Source: Mangifera indica (taxonomy: Eukaryota > Streptophyta > Magnoliopsida > Sapindales > Anacardiaceae). Taken from it: 64,000 bases of DNA. Made by a program: the position numbers and the translations under genes. The notes below the pieces were generated by a model. It saw only the letters and a list, made by a program, of their open reading frames with translations. It searched no databases and had not been told where the DNA came from. Shown piece by piece: positions 60,306-64,000 of this stretch. The stretch lies in the NCBI RefSeq assembly GCF_011075055.1, contig NC_058148.1:2561322-2625321 (forward strand), given 5' to 3'. Within the stretch, counting starts at the first letter, position 1; each line of letters starts with the position of its first letter.

Positions 60306-61528
60306 TGTTGAACCACTAGGTGTTTTGATTATGCTAAAAACACAAGTTTGAATATCTAACATTATCCAATGAATGTGTCAAAAACATTATCAAGTGGACA
60401 TAATTTGAAAAATGCAAAAACAGGATATACACGCTTGTGTATTGAGCCAACACATGTGGAAAAATGATTGTGTATCCTTCCAATAGAGTTTTGGGCAAAA
60501 GTCAACAAACACACCTATTTGCCTTAAACCACACGCTCGTGTATTAACCCAACACACAAGGAGAAGTGACTGTGTATTTTACCCATGCAAATTTGGGCAA
60601 AAGTCAACATGGTCAAACAAACTACATGCCTATGTGCCTTAAAACACAAGTCTAGGTTTCAAGGATGCTCGTCACTCTGCATGTCCCTTTTCCATCCTCT
60701 CATATCTGAAACATTCTAGAATTTTAAAGGTGCATGGTAGGACACTTGTTGCTCAAGTGGCATATTTGAAAATTTGACTGTTAGGAGCTTTGATCGAAGA
60801 TTGACTAACCACAAAAAGTGAAAAATTGAAGGACACACACCAGTGTGTCTCGCAGATTTTTACATAAATTATTGGTTTCAATGCCAACGGATCTATTCTT
60901 TCAACCAATAATCAGATAAGTTATTCTAGTCATTCAAGACTATACAATGAACAATCTTTGATTGAAAATAGGTTATAGATTAAACATGTAAAATCATATA
61001 CTCATTTTCTTCTCTAATTTCTCTCAAAAGTTTACAATTCAATTATTTGAGAAAAACTCTTGTGATCATTTCATGTATTAGCCTTGTAGAAGCATTGACA
61101 TTCATCTATTTGTATTCAATATTTTGGGCAAAATCCTGGATAAACTATAGTGGTGGTGCAATCCTAAAGAACTACTGTAAAGAGATGTTATCTTTATAAG
61201 TGAAACTTCAAGCGAGTTGCTTAAAGAAGTGAACGTAAGAGGTTTGGAAGAGAAAGCTCCGAACCACTATAAATATTGTACATTTCCTTTCCCGACTCTC
61301 TTTACTTTATGCTTTATATTTGTGTTATATGTTTTGATAATTTGTTGAATATTGTTTGTGATTAATTTCTTGGTTTTGTTGATTATTGGATTTACTTGAA
61401 TATCTTGTTAAATTTATTTATTTGGGTGTGATTGATTATAATTTTGTTTAAGATTTTTATTAGTCAAAAGATTTTAGATAATCATATTCACCCCTCCTTA
61501 AGAATTATTAATCATTTGAGGTTTTTCA
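60306..61528 (+). repeat. Sirevirus-like 3' LTR (1,223 bp)
   Basis: It starts tgttgaaccactaggtgttt directly after the purine tract aaaaagagggagat and ends gaggtttttca. The duplicated ttgtg follows. Confidence 0.93.
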
Positions 61529-61533
61529 TTGTG

Positions 61534-63397
61534 TATTAGATTGATGATAGTGAATATGATAATTAATTTAAGTAGGTGTGATTGTATGTGGATTGAAAAG
61601 ATAGTTCTTTTTTTTTTTTTCTAATAACTTAGTAGCATGAGTAGTACAAGAATTGATATATGTTTTAAAAGTAATTTGGCATGTTTTAAAACCTTAAAAA
61701 CATGTTGGATGATGTATAGTAGGCAATGAAAAAGGAAAATTGTGTAAAAACCAAGTAGGGTGTGATTTCAGCCTGTATTTTGTGTGCTAGATGTCATGCA
61801 CGACCATCCCAATGTCAGGCACAATCATGACAAAAATAGTTTTATAAGTTATGAATGGTTGTGTAGTATTGGATGCACACCCATTCATGCGAAACCTAGA
61901 AATTAATGAACATTTTTATGGTAATTTGGTAACATTTAGATATTGTTAATCAGTGATAAGATAACTAGGCTACGAGGGATGATTGTCAATTAGGAAGGAC
62001 CGACCATGCATATGGTAAAATAACAGAAAAACCCTTAGGAAGTTTATAGGTTAAAAATGTCTAAATGTTAAAGTGTTTAAATTCAGACTAGGATGCATGC
62101 CTATGCACTTGAAAAGAGCACGCTTGTGCATGTAAAATAAGAAAGGCATGGTAAAGGATGAATGAGGAAGTACATCATGCATAGTAAAGGATAAGGCACG
62201 TTTGTGCATCCAAGATATGCACGCTTATGCATAAAGTATTAAATAGGCATATCCAAAGGGCCTAGTCATGCATAGTGAAAAAGAATGAATGCCTACACAC
62301 TCGATGAGGGATGTCTGTGATAATGTTAAAAGAAAAGAAAGTTAAGAGTAACTAGGCTATAAGTTTATAAGGTAGTCTTGAAAGATAGTACGAACTTTTT
62401 AAGTATGTAGTAGTGCCCAATGTGCCTAAAAGATGGCATAATGTTAGGGCACGAGCTATGTATAGGGTGAAAGCTAAGATGAGCTTGAGATGTTTATATG
62501 ACTCGAGATGCATGCATGCTAAACATATCTTAGAATCATTATATGGAAGCACCATGAGTATAAACTCCTTACACCGCCTACACTAGGGTATGTTTGTAGT
62601 AGGAAACTTGGATGTAGTAGAGCTCAGTTATTATTACAATTAGACAGTCTATAATAGTATAGGTGAGTGGACTACACAATGAATGCTCACATGGCTAAAG
62701 TGTCAAATCCTTGTATCAATCTAGTCTAATCCATCTAGTATACAACTCAATTATAATATGATAGTGTTTTCACCGAGAGATAATGTGGTCACACTAATTT
62801 GGGATCTATAGTGATTCTTTAGTGACTAAGTAGGACACAGATAATCCCAAGAGACATGTTATATAGCCTAGTTTCTAAAGTTTGATATAGACCTATGTCA
62901 TCACAATGAAAGTTTAGCATGGACTTTTAATGACAAAGTTATAGTTGGGTCAATCCAAAAATATTTTGGGGATTATGTAAAAGAATAGTGGAGTATCGTA
63001 CTTACTGAGTGACTTTCACTCACTTTCCTATTTTTCATGTATGTAAATATAGGTGATCGCAGTTATTACAATATGAGCAGCGATTAGCAAGAGTAAAGGC
63101 TACATGAAGGCATTTCAATCATTTATTATTTTATGTTCAAATATTGTTTTAGACTATGGATTGGATTCTATTTGATGTATTTAGCTACACATTATGTTTA
63201 CTTTATGGATGATGAGGATGTTTATGTGTTTGAATATCCTTTAATACGTTAATGCATAGTAATGATGTAAGGGCATTTTTGTAATATGCCATATGTGATA
63301 GATGTTTGGATTGCATGTTAAGTGAATGTATATTCATATAGTTAAAGTTAGTGATATCTTCATTTAAAAGACAATGTTTTTGAGAAAGGGTGTTACA
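61534..63397 (+). repeat. Right part of the gypsy solo LTR
   Basis: Noncoding, with repeated 'catgca..gcatgc' and 'tgcatgcacg'-style words between about 61,790 and 62,300. A leader-like block lies at about 63,000-63,060, and the end is gggtgttaca. No open frame of note. Confidence 0.7.
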
Positions 63398-63402
63398 AAT
63401 TT

Positions 63403-64000
63403 TGAATAGAAAAGTGTTATTTATACCTTGTAAAGTCGAAAAAAATATTTTATAGGGCAAAACTTGATTTAAAAATTTAATGTACTTAATTCACAATTAT
63501 GCATTTAAGGTTGGCAATTCCCAAAAACAATACTAGGTACCTTAGTATCTTATCCCATCTAGGCATCCTAGCTTTTAAAAAATTGTCCCTTCCATCCCCT
63601 ACTTCAACCCCAGAATGGCCTGCTCCATACTTGTAAATACTAGGATTTCTTTTTTAATTTATTTAATTTCAAGTTTTAACTTTAAAAAATTGATTATATT
63701 TTAATCTATTTTATAATTTTAGTGGATATGCGGATAGGGCTTGATAGTTTCTACCTTTCCCTAACCTTTACCCTCTACCCCCGGCTTTGATTTTAGGTAT
63801 ATACTTTTCCCAATCCTTTCCCTCCAATCTTTAACCTTTTTTGTAATGTTGGATCAATCTGAACTTATTTTAAATAGTGTTTAGTTTGTGATTAATTTAA
63901 ATATAAAAAAAGTTTGTTTGAAAGTTGTTTGAAATTGATGAGATGGTAATCAAAGTCGATTCAAAAATAAATTTATTTTAAATTTAAGCTAAATTAATTC
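63403..64000. other. Unassigned AT-rich flank
   Basis: No coding sequence. Around 63,510-63,840 pyrimidine-rich words (tcccttccatcccctact, ctttccctaacctttaccc) and aaggttggcaattccc recall the MITE-like fragment near 34 kb. No terminal repeats can be defined before the window ends. Confidence 0.4.

Larger units (their letters stand above)
47683..61528 (+). mobile_element. Nonautonomous Sirevirus-like copia element, interrupted by G3
   Basis: The LTRs are 47,683-48,970 and 60,306-61,528. Both start tgttgaac and end ggtttttca, and both are flanked by ttgtg (47,678-47,682 and 61,529-61,533), a perfect target duplication. A primer site lies at 48,972-48,984. The purine tract aaaaagagggagat ends just before the second LTR, as in Sirevirus-type copia elements. 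Without the nested G3 the element is about 4.3 kb with only about 1.8 kb internal. It contains a gag start but no polymerase, so it could only have moved with help or was deleted later. Confidence 0.9.
47056..63397 (+). mobile_element. Gypsy-type solo LTR split by a nested copia element
   Basis: The left piece (47,056-47,682) starts tgtaacatcc, the same ten bases as G3's LTR. The right piece (61,534-63,397) ends gggtgttaca. Together they make about 2.49 kb, close to the G-family LTR length. Flanks are gattt (47,051-47,055) and aattt (63,398-63,402), four of five matching. A TATA box (ctataaaagg) lies at about 47,284-47,293. The right piece has the ttactgag..ctcactc...aggt block near its end, as in G3. 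There is no coding sequence, so it is read as a solo LTR. Confidence 0.75.

Noticed and set aside
1..64000. A defence island, toxin system or other novel multi-gene system
   Set aside because: The recognisable coding sequence is all of retrotransposon type, and the remaining frames are short and without domains.

Overview
The window is plant nuclear DNA from a repeat-rich, AT-rich intergenic region, most likely of a flowering plant and probably a eudicot. No named species can be supported. The evidence is Ty3/gypsy elements with a chromodomain, Ty1/copia elements with initiator-tRNA-Met primer sites, L1-type LINEs with a DUF4283-like ORF1 and a zf-RVT tail, and a MITE. I found no convincing intact host gene, rRNA, tRNA or CRISPR array. 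Almost every long reading frame belongs to a decayed transposable element.

Left part (1-18.7 kb). A broken Ty3/gypsy element (+) enters from the left edge and ends near 3.2 kb. A reverse-strand Ty1/copia relic lies at 3.57-9.64 kb. A block of LINEs lies at 10.2-18.7 kb. In that block a near full-length reverse LINE (about 11.91-17.70 kb, ORF1 and ORF2 recognisable) sits inside an older forward LINE. A third, 5'-truncated reverse LINE lies beside them.

Middle part (18.7-34.4 kb). Mostly unassigned sequence with a 304-bp hAT-like MITE, microsatellites and a 58-bp alternating purine-pyrimidine tract. A reverse-strand Ty1/copia element at 20,478-28,163 has both LTRs and a perfect 5-bp target duplication. 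It is followed by 38-bp and 41-bp minisatellites, the tail of a forward LINE (29.5-30.1 kb), a possible copia solo LTR, a forward copia 3' fragment, a 508-bp tandem duplication and a very C-rich tract.

Right part (34.4-64 kb). Three members of one Tekay/Del-like gypsy family (LTR about 2.2-2.3 kb) are present: G1 (reverse, left end truncated), G2 (a forward LTR fragment) and G3 (forward, complete with TTAAT target duplications). G1's right LTR and G2 abut head to head and form an inverted repeat with arms of about 2.1 kb and a 51-nt loop. G3 is nested in a shrunken Sirevirus-like copia element (TTGTG duplications), which is itself nested in a gypsy solo LTR (GATTT/AATTT).

The elements do not cooperate as a pathway; the layout records successive insertion and decay. 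The strongest common theme is C-to-T and G-to-A decay. All eight stops in the single-frame G3 polyprotein sit where the sister copy G1 has a Gln, Arg or Trp codon, and key catalytic or metal-binding residues of four other elements are replaced in the same way. All calls come from reading the sequence and supplied translations by eye. No alignment or database search was run.
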